Shown here one piece after another: positions 46,801-56,673 of a stretch of 64,000 nt of DNA. The notes below the pieces were generated by a model that had not been told where the DNA came from, made no database searches, and saw only the letters and a program-made list of their open reading frames with translations. Source of the stretch: Hoplostethus atlanticus (taxonomy: Eukaryota > Chordata > Actinopteri > Trachichthyiformes > Trachichthyidae); contig JAXDDX010000049.1 of assembly GCA_034670405.1 (NCBI GenBank), positions 2,984,001 through 3,048,000 of the forward strand, read 5' to 3'. Position 1 is the first letter of the stretch, and the number at the start of each line of letters is the position of its first letter. The position numbers were made by a program, and so were the translations under genes.

Positions 46801-49800
46801 CCCTTTGCACATTTCTGCTGAGCATTGCCACTTTACATTTCACTGCACACCTCGTGTGTGTATGTGACAAATAAACTTCTTGAATCTTGAATAATGGTGG
46901 TAACCTTCCAAGGTATGGTTATGGTTATGGTTGTAGCTCTACTGTACACAACCACCTTCTGGATTAAAACTGATGCCTCTCAAGCATGTAAGGTGTTGAC
47001 TTTATGACTTAAAATAAACTTTGCCCTCTGGCTTGAAAAAATATTTTACTACCCCCTACGGTAAAATCAACTAAGATTGTGTTCCCTTTGCTTTTTTTTA
47101 ATTGTTTTTGGCATTTTTCCCTCTATTAGACACATGCGACACAGGTCCCAGGTCTGATTTGAAACCAGGACGTTATGCACCTTAGCCAACTGAGCCACCA
47201 GGGCATCCACCCGTCCTCATTGCTGCTGCACTTTGTGTTCTTCCAGAGTTCCCACATCCACCTGATTGATGCTCTGATGATGGCCTACACAGTGGAGATG
47301 ATCAGCATAGAGAGGGTAGTATCCTGTGTCAAGCGCTTCTCCAACTTCAGTGCCTCCAAGGAGCTGCCTTTTGACTTGGAAGATGCAATGGTTTTTTGGA
47401 TCAACAAGGTCAGTTGTGTGTGTGTGTGTGTGCGTGTGTGTGTGTGCGTGCGTGCGTGTGTGTGTATGCGTGTGTGTGTGTGTGTTTGTATATTCTTTCA
47501 TCTGTGACTTGTCTGCATGGCTACAGGTGAACATGAAGTTGAGGGAGATCACAGAGAAAGAGCTGAAAATCAAGCAGCATCTGCTGGAGTCACCTAGTCA
47601 CCAGAAGGTATCACCTTATCTGTTGTTGTGTTTATGCCTTTCTCCATCTTCTCCTCTGTCCTGCTCTCCCTTCCTGTCACTTTGTCTCTTTCTTGTTGTG
47701 CCTATGGAAAAAAAAAACTTTTTAAATGCAGTCTTTCCTTTAATACTCTCATTCTCTTTGTTCTTCATCTGTCTCTGTTTGGGCTCTTTCTTCAGTACTT
47801 GCATGGGGTTATTAGATTGTCCAGTGGAATAATGTCACTGCATAATTCTAATTCTACTGATAAAACCTTTCATTAGAATATGCCTGTTATCTCTTGTCCT
47901 GCAATGGCCTGCTTTGTACATCTAAAAGTGCTCGGTTTGTTCAGCCTAACCCTTTCCTGCTGTCTTTGAGATCAGATCTGTCTCCACGGTAACAGTTGCT
48001 GAGGGGACGATCTGATTCCCTGTCACTGTTTCTGACCTTTGAAGTTTCTGCTGCTCTTCCTGTTTGTGTCTCCCTCAAAAATTCCTCCCATTCCTGTCTC
48101 TTGGATACTAGTCTCCCTCCAAATGGTACTGGAAGCTTGTACCTGTAAGTGCAACAGCTAGCGCCTCCATTCTCCTGTGTGAGTGCGTCCGTGTGTGAGA
48201 TGTGTGTTTAATGTGGGATGGGGTAGGACAATGTAGACACAGGCGACTACTACTCTCATTGTCTCCATAAAGCAACTTGTGTGGCGTTCAGTGTCCGCAT
48301 GGCTCAAGTACATCATAACACTTCCAGTCCTGACTTGTCTCACTAAGTCATTCACTCGCTCCCAATCATTCCTTTTTGTCTCCTCCCACCAGCCCGATAT
48401 CATGCATGCTCTGGCCCATTGCTTATTGGAGCCTGTGGAGTTCTCTCGTGTGGTAATGTACACTCCATTAACCCTTTTCTCCGTCATTCATCACCCCCAC
48501 TAACTACAAAACATACCTCAGTCTTGGTGTTATCCCAGTACCTGAATAATGACTACATAGATTAAGCCTGTCTGTCTTCTACCTCAGACAGTGTCACTCA
48601 CTGCTTGATTTGCTGTTTATATGTGTTGGTGTGTTTATTGCTGTTGTTATGATATGTACCCCCTGGCATGCCAGTCCTTTTGAGCGAAGAGACACTAGCA
48701 CTCGTTATGTAACACATGACAGGTTGATGGTTCTGGGATGCACAAGGTGTCCCTCCTAAAGGCTACCAAAGCTCCAACTGCCCTATCTAATTCCAGCTGA
48801 ACAAGGCCAGTCATATCTGCTGTGTCACCTCCAACAAGAACTGGATGCCAAGTGTAGATAGCTATTGTATGTGCCTGTATGTGTGTGTGTGTGTGTGGGA
48901 GAGAAAGAAAGAGACAGAGTGATAAAGAGGAAACTTGACTTAGAAAGCAGATTTCTACATCAGAAATGTTTTTCAAGTATGTGAGAAATGCGTATGATCT
49001 TGTGTGACCAGTGACATGTAGCTCAATGTTCAGTCTACATTAATTCCTTCGGTCTGTCTAGCTTAGTTAAACTCTGACCCACTCTTGCTCTGTAGGTGCG
49101 TTACCGCAGAGATCATCTGTCAGGTCGGACGCTTCAGCACTTCCCCCTATTGGACGATCTGATGAAGGATGTGTCTGACGGCGCTGCTCTACTGGCTTTG
49201 ATCCACTTCTATTGCCCAGAACGCATGAGACTGGAGGGTAGGATAACATCGGACCACTCGGTCCATTGCTACACTGGACTCAGACAGAGGTTGAGAACGT
49301 GTGGCTGTTGTTAAGACACTTTCTAAAGACACTTCTTGAACCAGGTTTCCTATACTGTGTACAACTGACAGAGGAAAGGAATTGGCTTGTTGTTCACCGT
49401 CTGAAACTACAATTCTACCACTCTATTACTAATGGTCTTTTCAGTTAACTGAACTCATTAGATACAGGTTTTATAAGCTTTAATCATGATGCAATATATC
49501 ACAATAATTGGCCTCATTATAGCATTGAATGATGCTGTTCTGTCTTGTGTAGATATCTGTCTGAAGGAGGTTCCCTCCATAGCAGACAGTGTGTACAACA
49601 TCCAGCTACTGATGGAGTTCTCCAATGAGCACCTGAACAAAAGTTTCTATCTGAGGCCTGAGGACATGCTGTACTCTCCACCAGTACTGAAGGTGAGCCC
49701 AAAACCACTTTACAAACTGCCAGTGAAGATCTTTAAAAATCAATAGGAAATGGACTCCAACGCTCAGTGTCTTGTTAATGACCTTGAACTTTGTTGTTTA

Positions 49801-52800
49801 TCGTTTTGTTTACTAGAATAATGTAATGGTCTTCCTTGCTGAGCTCTTCTGGTGGTTTGAGATTGTGAAGCCAGACTTTGTACAGCCCAGGGACCTTCAA
49901 GAAATCAAAGATGGTACAAGAAGTACTCTACTTAAATCGATTTTTCTGTCCTCTGTGAGGTGCTAGCAGTTCCTATATCAATAAACTACTACTACTGTGT
50001 TAGAGGCTTTGGTATAAAAGTTGATACCCTCTTCCACCATTCTTGCAGTGAGATCATTGCTGCAGCCTAAGGGTTCCCGACCTCATGTCCCCATTTCCAA
50101 CGCTACCAAGTGTAGTTTCCTGACCTCATCAAACTCTGCTGACGTCTTGACAACTCCCCCAAGCCCAGACCTCAGGTATTCTCCATACTGTAAACAGTGC
50201 TAGTGCTAGGTCCTAGATTTTGAATGCACATTAGCAGGTCAACATAGGCTTTTTCAGAAGCGCTTCACTTATCAATATCAATCAGTATGTGATAACATTT
50301 TAGAAGTATTTCAGTGGCTAAAATCAAACCAACAATAACTGTGAATCCCAAAACTGCATGCCTTTCCCTCACAGTAACAAACTGAGCCCGTCATCAAGCC
50401 CCTCTCGGTCCTTACTGCCCCTAAGACAGAGACAACAGAAGATGCATGAGGATGACCCTTCAGGTAATATCAGAGACATTTACTCATATGCTTGTAAGCT
50501 CATATGAAAGTAGTTGATTTGTTTAACTAAAATGACATTGGTATTTAACTTTGAGACTGATATACCATACAAGTTTAATTAAAGTGATGTACAATAAATA
50601 CAGGAATACAGGAATTTGTCTTGGTGACATTGGTGGGGCTGACATAGGCTCCAGTTCAGAGTTGTCTGGAAAGTTGTTTAGAAAAGTCCAAAGATACGTG
50701 AGGAGACCAACTCATATTCAGTCTCGGGATGCGCAGGTGCTTACCCCTTATGCCCCCTTAAGATGCCAGGTTTTGCTCTTAGAAATGTTTGGGGGAATGC
50801 CAAGTGCATACACTTTAAAAAGCTGTTCAAATCTTCTCCTATTTGCCATTGCCTAAATAATATAGACTAAAACATAGATTTCATAAAAGACTTGTCATAT
50901 TTGGCGTTTTAATTAATGTCATGTAAACAATCAACTAGACACTTCTTTGGCATATTAACCCATTTGTGACAGTAGTATGGCTGGACTAACTTTAGGCAGT
51001 ATGAATGGTGTGAGGGTATGTATTATTAGTCTGTTTAATCTTGAAATGGGATTATCTTTGCCAGACATCAGGCTGGACGCAATATAGCCTTTCAAAGATA
51101 ATTCAACATCACAATTTAGGCACTAGGGACTTTTAATAAATACATAGGCCTTAGTATTAGCATGACTTGCTTGTTCCATTTGTCTATCATATAAATTTTA
51201 TATCTAATCCAGTGTGAAATCCAGGGTGCGAGAGAATTGATTGAATAAATGTAGAGATTGCTGAGATTTGAATCTCTATAATAAATCAAGTTCATGTTCA
51301 GAATTAGAATTGATTTCCATAACTCATTTTAGATTAGAGTCTATTATCACACAGGAATGTATTGTACTTTCCTCAGAATACCACAGCTTTCCTACAATAT
51401 CTTCTGAAATAATTGGAAATTGACACAACCTTCGGACTTCGGACACATTCATCTATCGATTGAACATGACATCATGACACATGATAATCAATGTTATTAA
51501 GAAATTTGCTGCTCACTCATCAGATTAAAATCGTCCAGAATTGATATTGCATAGTTGGGAGATCCGGCTTCCAATAGCAATCATATTTTCTTTGTGCAGG
51601 GCTGAGAAACAGGTCCAACTCTCTAACACGTGCTGATGGGCAGACTCAGGGCTCAATAATGCCCTGGCCAGAGAGGAGGCAAAGGTGAGCAGTTAAATTA
51701 TGACCTTATAATTATTCCAGACTATTTCTTGTTTTTACCATGTCTCATTGCACTTTTCTTATTTATACCTTGTTCTCCCTCCCTCTCTCCCACTCCCCTA
51801 CCCAGGCCTTTATCCCAGCCTGTGCCATATGGCCTGCATTTTCCCCTAGAGGATGATGGGGACAGTGTCAGCCTTGCTCGCTCCATCAGCAAAGACAGCC
51901 TGGCCTCCAACATCCTGAGCATCACCCCCAAACACATACCTCCACGAAGGTTCAATGGTCAGGGCCTGCTGGGACACATTCGCATAGAGGATGAGGAAGA
52001 GGAAGTGGAGGAGGAAGAGCTGGTTTCTATTATCCACCATGCTGCATTTCCTCGACATGGACTTGACAGTGGCATGGAGCAGGATGAGCTGGAGATCCAG
52101 AAAGGGACCCCCACCTCTAGAGTTTCCAGTGCTCGTTGCTCTCCCTGCCTTGACCGCGCTCCCTGCACTCCAGACCCTCAGGCAGACAGCTACTACCTGG
52201 AGCCCCTAATGCCTGCCATCACTAAGCCAGCCAAAGAGAAGAGCATTAGCTTGAACAAAGAAGAGGAGAGTGGTGAGAGTCGCTCCAGAGCAGCAGTAGG
52301 TGCCAGGAAAGCAAACATCAATGGTCCTAGCACCACTCACAGGAAGAACATTGTGGCTGAATCAAACAACCTCAAAAGTACCTTTACCCCCATACCTGTG
52401 GTAGAATCAGCCACTAGCCCTCTCAGGCCCCCCACAGAGGGGGCAGCAGGCACCTCGCAGTCTGGTAGGGAACAGTCCCGAGGCTTTTTTCTTCATCTAT
52501 TGAGAGAGCCAGAGGAGCAGGTCCAGAAAACCCTCCCTGGACAGGTCTGCCACAGTCCCTTCATTGCCTGGGAGGTGGACCGTGACTCAGACTCAGACAT
52601 TGCAGACCTTGAGGAAGATGAAGAGGAGGAGCAGATGGAGTTGGCTAAGGAGGTGCAAAAGAGAGTGAGGATGAAGTGCCTGGAGGAGGGAGAGGTGTCT
52701 GACTGTGGAGAAGGAGAGGGTGAGTCAGCCAAGCTGAGAGAGGACTTGAAGGTGAGTGAGCGCGATGATAAAGAAGGTGGTAGTGGATGCTCTAGTCCTT

Positions 52801-55800
52801 GCCTCAGTACCATGTCATGGGCCAGCAGCTGCAGTGCCTCAGGTAGCAACAGTGTCAGGATGACCAGCTTTGCAGAGCGCAAGCTCCACAAGAATGGCTT
52901 CCGTGATGGCTTCTCAAGCACCAGCAGCTCCCAGAAGACCACACCTGACGGTTCTGAGACCGCCCCCTACCCTCTGGGAGGTTCCTGGCGTCTGAGGAAC
53001 GATGGCAGCTCCTGCTGTTTAGAGAAGGAACCTGGTTCTGTGTTGGGCAAGGATGGGGTGGTAGGTCCCCCAGTAGTGTCCTCAGAGCTGTTGCAGCTTC
53101 ACATGAAGCTAGAGGAGCAGAGGCATGCCATTGAGCATCAGAAAAAGAAGATGGAGACCCTGTCAGCACGACAGCGGCTAAAGTTGGGGAAAGCCGCCTT
53201 TCTTAACATAGTGAAGAAGGGGGGAGGGAAGAGTGACACTCTGCCTCAGCCCCTGAAACACCCACAGGAAACCTCAGACCTGACAGCAGCTAAAATGAAG
53301 TCCTATCCCTGCAAAGATGACTCCTGTCTCGAAGCCCTGAGGGTCCAGGGGAAGGCAGAACAGACAGAGGGAAGACAGATGGACAGAAACAATAGGTTGA
53401 ACACCTGTACCCTGTCCCATGATGATGGGACTGAACCTGATCTGAGTGATTGCAGCCGCTCCATAGACCGACTCAATGAGGCCATTAGCTGCATCCAGCA
53501 GCAGATGATGCAGCTCTCCTTACAGCAGGACCTGCTTATGAAGCGTAATGTGGTATCACATCCAGGACCCCCAGAATCAGACTGTCCCACAGCCCCCATC
53601 ACAACACAGACATCAGCCTCCACCTCTGACTCTAGAACTACTGTGGTCCACTTTGTAGATATGTGTGGCAGCAATTCTGCCCCTGCTCGTCGTCCTCCCA
53701 GGCTTAGCTCCAGCCAACACAACCCCCGGACCAAACCCTCAGAGCTAAAACAGATTAAAGACAACAGCAGGATAGTGTCCACCAAGCCCACACCTCAACC
53801 CCCAGACTCCAGGCTCTCCCTCAGAGGAAGTGCTGGTGGGGACCAGGAGGGAGGGGTGCTTGTTGAGAGCTCCAAGTTGTTAGAGAGAAGCAGCCTGAGA
53901 AACACCACATTCAGAGTCAGAGAGGGACCCGGACACTCCACAGACGAGCCCCTACCTGAGGGCCCTCCAATGATCTCCAGTACCTTCACGTCTCCCTCCG
54001 AGGCTGCAGAGACAGCTGGGAACAAACTTGCCAGCTTAGGGAAGGAAGCTGTGGACGGAGAGGAGAGTATCAGGGTCAAGGGTCAACTGATTGAGGTTGA
54101 CCTGTCCGATCTCAAGGATCAATTGGAGGACGGTGGTGCAGATATTGCAGACGTCTCAGCGGACGGCGAGCAGAAGAATGTATTAGGCTTCTTCTTTAAG
54201 GTACAATTCAGCGCGTGCACGTATTCATGTGTTAATGTGTCTGACTTGTGATGTGCATGTGCTCATTTCTCCACTGGCATATCGGCAGTCTCATCTGAGA
54301 AGTGTGATTATTAGGTTTCATTGATATATGCAGCCCAGCTGTCTGAAAGATGATCACTCCTTTCTGTCTTCCAGGATGAGGAGAAGGCAGAAGATGAAAT
54401 GGCGAAGCGCCGTGCTGCCTTCCTCCTCAAACAGCAGCGCAAAGCCGAAGAGACCAGACTACGCAAACAACAGCAGGAAGTAGAGAGTGAGCTTAAACGT
54501 GATGAGACCAGGTGCGTACACACACACAAATTACCCTTGCAACCAGGATAACCAGGTGTGTGTGTGTCTCTCTTTGTTTGTCTCACGTTGTTTGTTTGTC
54601 TCCTGACTTTCCTCTCAGGCGTAAGGCAGAAGAGGAGCGTGTGCGTAAGGAGGAAGAGAAGGTACGACGGGAGCTTATCAAGCAGGAGTACCTGCAGAGG
54701 AAGCAGCAAGAGTTGATGGAGGAGCAGGGTCTGGTCAAGCCTCGTCCCAGACCTAAATCCCGCAAGAGCAGGCCCAAGTCGCTGCATCGTGAAGAGTACA
54801 ACAGCCTCTCCAAAGGCTCCAAGACACGTAAGAGCCGACTGACACTGAAGACCACAGTACCACAACTATTTATTTGTCTGTAGTACTCCACGTTAATAAT
54901 GTGTGTTGTCTGTTTAACATAGTGGGTTTGTCTGTGTCCTCTTGCATTCTCTGGTAGGCCGATGTGTGTGTGTGTGTGTGTACTGTGTGTATTTTCAGTT
55001 AAGCGCTCCTGTGTGTGTAGCCATGCCCTGAGTGTGTATATGTGTGTGCAGGTAATTCTCTGAAGGTGTCCATGTTGATCAAAGCCCAGGGCTCAGCAGC
55101 AGGCTGCAGGGGAGGTGAACCTTCTAACCTGCTCTGCATGATGTGGTCATAACACCACATACGCATCCCATAATAATGCCATTTGTGACAGACTTTCACA
55201 GAGATTTATCCTTGGATTACAAAGGGAGAAGATGCTGTATCAATCTGTCTCTATTCTTTTTAGACTACGCTATTCTCAGTCTCTGTAGCGTCTTTGTTTG
55301 TTGTCTAAATTAGACTGACGGTATGTTAAGTAACATTAGGGGGCCCATGTGTGTCACTGCCTGTCACTTAAGAAGCATTGAAATGGATGGATTTTCATCA
55401 CTGATTTAGTAAACGTGTTCCAAATCCCGCTGTCTCTGTGACTTTCAGCTGAACTGAGCTGTAGCCATCGAGGATCCACTCTCTCTCTGGCTACTGAGGC
55501 AGACAGCGTCACCTCTGGAGGAGCTGAGTCACAGAGGTGAGAATCCCTGTTTTGTTTATGTCTGTGTGTGTGATGTGTGTGTGTGTGTGCGAGAGAGGAT
55601 ATACTCTGGACCTCTCACATCCACTTGTGTATTCACATATTATTTTTCCTCCCAGGGCTGGATCTGTGTGCTCTGTGGAGTCGTTCCCTATGCTGAGCAG
55701 GACGTCCAGCAGGAACATGGAGAGGGACTGGGAGAACGTCTCCACAGCCTCTTCCATCACTTCAGCTGCAGAGTACAATGGTGAGCGGAAACAGACGCAA

Positions 55801-56673
55801 AATACAATACATTAATATCTGTAGTCTTTGTTTTATCACTACCTCATGACTAATCTTAGCACCAAATCCTGTATGAGTTAAATATCAAAAGCTAAATATC
55901 AAACTGCTTTACACATTCTCACAGACTTTTATACTTTACTCTCATTGCATTTGCCTGTTGTATCCTTCTGTAATCCTATTTTGAGTGTTTGACATTTAAA
56001 AAAAGTTTTAATCTTACCAGCTTTTATTTGGAATTGTTTTATTTGCACTTTGCAACTCCGTTTTTGAATAGTAGCTATAGAAATAAAGTTTAATATTATT
56101 AAATTATCCTTTGTTTGCAACAGGCCCTAAGCTCTTCAAAGAGCCAAGCTCCAAGTCCAACAAGCCGATCATCATCAATGCCATCGCCCACTGCTGCCTG
56201 CCTGGCAAGGTGAACGAGCCCCAGAAGAATGCTGTCATTGAGGTCAGTCTGATTCATTAATGACCTTCAGTTACCTGTGTGGTAGTGCCAAGCAAATGTA
56301 GATTTGGTTCTCGAGGATATTACTCACACTGTTGCTTTTCTGGTCCGTATTGAATCATTTGTTTCTGTTTCACTGGTGACAGGAGCTTGACAAGTGTGAG
56401 TCCAACCACCTTATGATCCTATTCCGTGACGGTGGGTGCCAGTTCCGCGCCATTTACTCTTATTCACCAGACACCGAGGAGATCATCAAGTTCACAGGCA
56501 CTGGACCACGCTCCATCAGCCGAAAGATGATTGATAAGCTCTACAAGTACAACTCAGACCGCAAGCAGTTCACCATCATCCCAACCAAGACTGTGTCAGT
56601 CAGCATGGACGCCCTGACTATCCTTAACCATCTCTGGCAGATCAAGAGGCCCGGTGGCTGCAAGAAGAAGTGA
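34629..56673 (+). CDS. camsap1: Calmodulin-regulated spectrin-associated protein 1 (complete gene)
   Basis: CAMSAP proteins bind and stabilise free microtubule minus ends in the cytoplasm and link to spectrin and calmodulin. Seventeen constitutive coding exons sum to 4725 nt (1574 residues; human CAMSAP1 is about 1600). Three further exon-like segments of 33, 60 and 63 nt fit in frame. Visible order: N-terminal segment with DPFYTDQYEQEHIKPP; calponin-homology domain (about residues 225-345); a long acidic, low-complexity centre; coiled coils at about 875-925, 1000-1030 and 1253-1340; and the C-terminal CKK domain (about 1437-1571). The ATG at 34629 directly follows an acceptor. No stop interrupts the constitutive frame. 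The introns of 6.5 and 5.7 kb near the 5' end are full of mobile elements. Confidence 0.96.
36880..36910. promoter_or_regulatory. CCAAT/CRE motif pair inside a camsap1 intron
   Basis: An inverted CCAAT core (CCGATTGG, about 36884-36891) is followed eight bases later by a perfect palindromic CRE, TGACGTCA (36899-36906). This pairing is characteristic of vertebrate proximal promoters (NF-Y plus CREB/ATF). It could mark an alternative promoter or enhancer; function is inference. Confidence 0.35.
38640..38998 (-). pseudogene. Tc1/mariner-like transposase remnant
   Basis: On the minus strand an ATG at 38998 opens MPQSQETLEDLQRRVVEAHQ, then GYKSISKDLGLHQSTVRQI. These match the N-terminal paired-like helix-turn-helix of Tc1 transposases. 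A second piece in another frame reads ATAEDLQASLELSNICVHES and continues to RKRLNKSGVHG, the second DNA-binding subdomain. A frameshift and a stop separate the two. The catalytic DDE part is absent downstream, so this is a dead, truncated copy. It is unrelated to camsap1 function. Confidence 0.85.
39160..39745 (-). mobile_element. L2/CR1-like LINE 3' end, copy 1
   Basis: On the minus strand (39715-39425) a frame reads DLYTRRCRTRACRIMKDPHH, then RSFFPQAIRTVNSDL, the C-terminal tail of an L2/CR1-type reverse transcriptase. A 3' UTR and a terminal TTGAAATC-type repeat near 39160-39182 follow. It is 5' truncated, as usual for LINEs. It closely matches the opposite-strand copy at 46385-46893. Confidence 0.85.
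41327..41589 (+). CDS. camsap1: camsap1 second coding exon
   Basis: Acceptor TTTTCCAG, donor ATG/GTGGGT, 263 nt, residues 59-146. Encodes EHIPEDLQDPFYTDQYEQEH and later SVIQALSRKGIYVLESDNTP, both strongly conserved in CAMSAP1. Mobile elements crowd the introns on both sides, including inverted LINE copies. Loss of this exon would shift the frame, since 263 is not a multiple of three. Confidence 0.95.
42388..44757. mobile_element. 2.37-kb hAT-type non-autonomous element
   Basis: The left end TAAGGTGACCAGA and right end TCTGGTCACCCTA form inverted terminal repeats. Subterminal copies of AAAACGGGGAC-type motifs follow. Identical 8-bp target duplications CTGTGACC lie at 42380-42387 and 44758-44765. 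No transposase-length frame exists inside. A second hAT-type element (43292-44080) is inserted into it. The clean duplications show that the insertion is still delimited exactly. Confidence 0.85.
43292..44080. mobile_element. Nested hAT-type element
   Basis: Perfect inverted ends CAGGGGTTAAAGTGGG and CCCACTTTAACCCCTG, flanked by identical 8-bp duplications CACATACC (43284-43291 and 44081-44088). At 43691-43560 on the minus strand a short frame reads MEKSKSRDVFVWTDDEVELL. It resembles the start of a MYB/SANT-like domain and stops after about 41 codons. A CAGTGTTTCCCACAGAATTA motif near 43448, a common teleost hAT-like end, suggests a third fragment inside. This element is younger than its 2.37-kb host. 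Confidence 0.85.
45175..45325 (-). mobile_element. L2/CR1-like LINE 3' tail, copy 2
   Basis: The short segment starting CAAGATTCAAGATTCAAGAA and continuing through TTTATTTGTCACATACACAC repeats the 3' end of the copies at 39160 and 46385. It is in the same orientation as the first. Only about 150 bases of 3' UTR and terminal repeat remain. Confidence 0.85.
46385..46893 (+). mobile_element. L2/CR1-like LINE 3' end, copy 3
   Basis: The + strand encodes RIMKDPHHPNNGLFQLLRSG and then RSFFPQAIRTVNSDL, the reverse-transcriptase C-terminus. The 3' UTR ends in AATAAACTTCTTGAATCTTG. It is near-identical to copy 1 but inverted, so the two could base-pair in the camsap1 pre-mRNA. Confidence 0.88.
47085..47215 (-). 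mobile_element. tRNA-derived SINE
   Basis: Read on the minus strand, GGTGGCTCAGTTGGCTAAGG fits a tRNA A box and GGTTTCAAATC fits a B box. A tail with AATGCCAAAAACAATTAAAA follows. This is the usual head and tail of a common teleost SINE. It lies just before the 47247 exon of camsap1, about 30 bases upstream of the acceptor. Confidence 0.75.
47247..47607 (+). CDS. camsap1: camsap1 exons before the CH-domain cassette region
   Basis: Exons 47247-47408 and 47527-47607 encode residues 147-227. They include LIDALMMAYTVEMISIERVV and AMVFWINKVNMKLREITEKE, the first half of the calponin-homology region. Both borders are phase 0. The 118-nt intron between them is dominated by a TG repeat starting a few bases after the donor. 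Confidence 0.95.
47413..47482. repeat. (TG)n microsatellite at a splice donor
   Basis: A TG/CG-type repeat occupies most of a 118-nt camsap1 intron, beginning about five bases after the 5' splice site. In RNA it is a UG-rich tract of the sort bound by TDP-43 and CELF proteins. Confidence 0.9.
48112..48144 (+). CDS. camsap1: camsap1 33-nt cassette microexon
   Basis: Acceptor ATACTAG, donor CCT/GTAAGT, exactly 11 codons encoding SPSKWYWKLVP, in phase 0 with both neighbours. This peptide is familiar from CAMSAP family isoforms (notably CAMSAP2), which supports a real alternative exon. It would insert eleven residues into the calponin-homology region after residue 227. Confidence 0.85.
48393..48452 (+). 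CDS. camsap1: camsap1 60-nt cassette exon
   Basis: Acceptor CCCACCAG, donor GTG/GTAATG, exactly 20 codons encoding PDIMHALAHCLLEPVEFSRV, phase 0 on both sides. The frame is open and protein-like, and the splice sites are good. Being interchangeable with the neighbouring 33-nt exon, it is most likely an alternative exon of the calponin-homology region. I am not certain of the equivalent mammalian isoform. Confidence 0.75.
48453..49095 (+). other. camsap1: camsap1 intron after the cassette exons
   Basis: About 640 bases with no recognised exon. A short TG run lies near 48880. Confidence 0.6.
49096..51684 (+). CDS. camsap1: camsap1 calponin-homology exons and linker
   Basis: Exons 49096-49237, 49553-49692, 49817-49913, 50049-50175, 50375-50463, 51600-51684 (residues 228-453). 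They read VRYRRDHL, then DGAALLALIHFYCPERMRLE, YNIQLLMEFSNEHLNKSFYL and FLAELFWWFEIVKPDFVQPR. This is the second half of the calponin-homology domain. A serine-rich linker with NRSNSLTRADGQ follows. All phases join. The 1.1-kb intron 50464-51599 shows no further exon. Confidence 0.94.
51806..54200 (+). CDS. camsap1: camsap1 large central exon
   Basis: A single 2395-nt open exon (residues about 454-1252) after the acceptor CTACCCAG. It opens PLSQPVPYGLHF and ends GFFFK at a GTACAA donor. It contains the conserved SVSLARSISKDSLASNI motif, an EEEEVEEEEL acidic run and a DSDSDIADLEEDEEEE run. A first coiled coil (QLHMKLEEQRHAIEHQKKKM) is followed by SARQRLKLGKAAF, and a second coiled coil is near IDRLNEAISCIQQQMMQL. 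The central region is mostly disordered and diverged, as is usual in the family. The antisense frames over it are shadows. Confidence 0.96.
54375..54827 (+). CDS. camsap1: camsap1 exons encoding the third coiled coil
   Basis: Exons 54375-54511 and 54619-54827 (residues about 1253-1367). They encode a long, highly charged helix, including FLLKQQRKAEETRLRKQQ and EEEKVRRELIKQEYLQRKQQ. A basic KPRPRPKSRKSRPKSLHREE segment follows, resembling the basic segment that precedes CKK in CAMSAPs. The second exon ends one base into a codon. Confidence 0.94.
55052..55114 (+). CDS. camsap1: camsap1 63-nt candidate cassette exon
   Basis: Between TGTGTGCAG and a GAG/GTGAAC donor lie 63 nt. Joined in phase to the preceding exon they read RNSLKVSMLIKAQGSAAGCR and remain open into the next exon. 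Length is a multiple of three and both splice sites are acceptable. I do not recall the matching mammalian exon, so this is a supported candidate and not an established one. Confidence 0.55.
55449..55780 (+). CDS. camsap1: camsap1 exons in the linker before CKK
   Basis: Exons 55449-55536 and 55656-55780 (residues about 1368-1438). They encode a serine-rich linker, STLSLATEADSVTSGG, and RDWENVSTASSITSAAEYN. The latter matches the conserved stretch that leads into the CKK domain. Confidence 0.93.
56124..56673 (+). CDS. camsap1: camsap1 CKK domain exons and stop
   Basis: Exons 56124-56242 and 56383-56673 (residues about 1439-1574), TGA stop. They read GPKLFKEPSSKSNKPIIINA, ILFRDGGCQFRAIYSYSPDT, TGTGPRSISRKMIDKLYKYN and ALTILNHLWQIKRP. 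This is the CKK domain, which recognises the microtubule minus end between tubulin dimers. It ends in a lysine-rich tail. It is the best-conserved part of the protein. Confidence 0.97.

Larger units (their letters stand above)
41590..47246 (+). other. camsap1: camsap1 5.7-kb intron rich in mobile elements
   Basis: The intron contains a 2.37-kb hAT-type element with a nested hAT-type element, two LINE 3' ends and a SINE. The remaining stretches (41590-42380, 44770-45170, 45330-46380) hold only short frames with no recognisable family. Confidence 0.75.

Noticed and set aside
47616..47832. Frame after the camsap1 exon ending 47607 as an extended exon
   Set aside because: A consensus donor follows the HQK codons at 47607, and the downstream sequence is low-complexity pyrimidine-rich intron.
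52493..53791. Antisense frames of 149 and 162 codons over the large camsap1 exon
   Set aside because: Serine/leucine-rich complements of the acidic sense protein; the sense frame is conserved and these are not.
54999..55199. Antisense 66-codon frame overlapping the candidate cassette exon
   Set aside because: No splice or family support; the sense segment fits the camsap1 phase instead.
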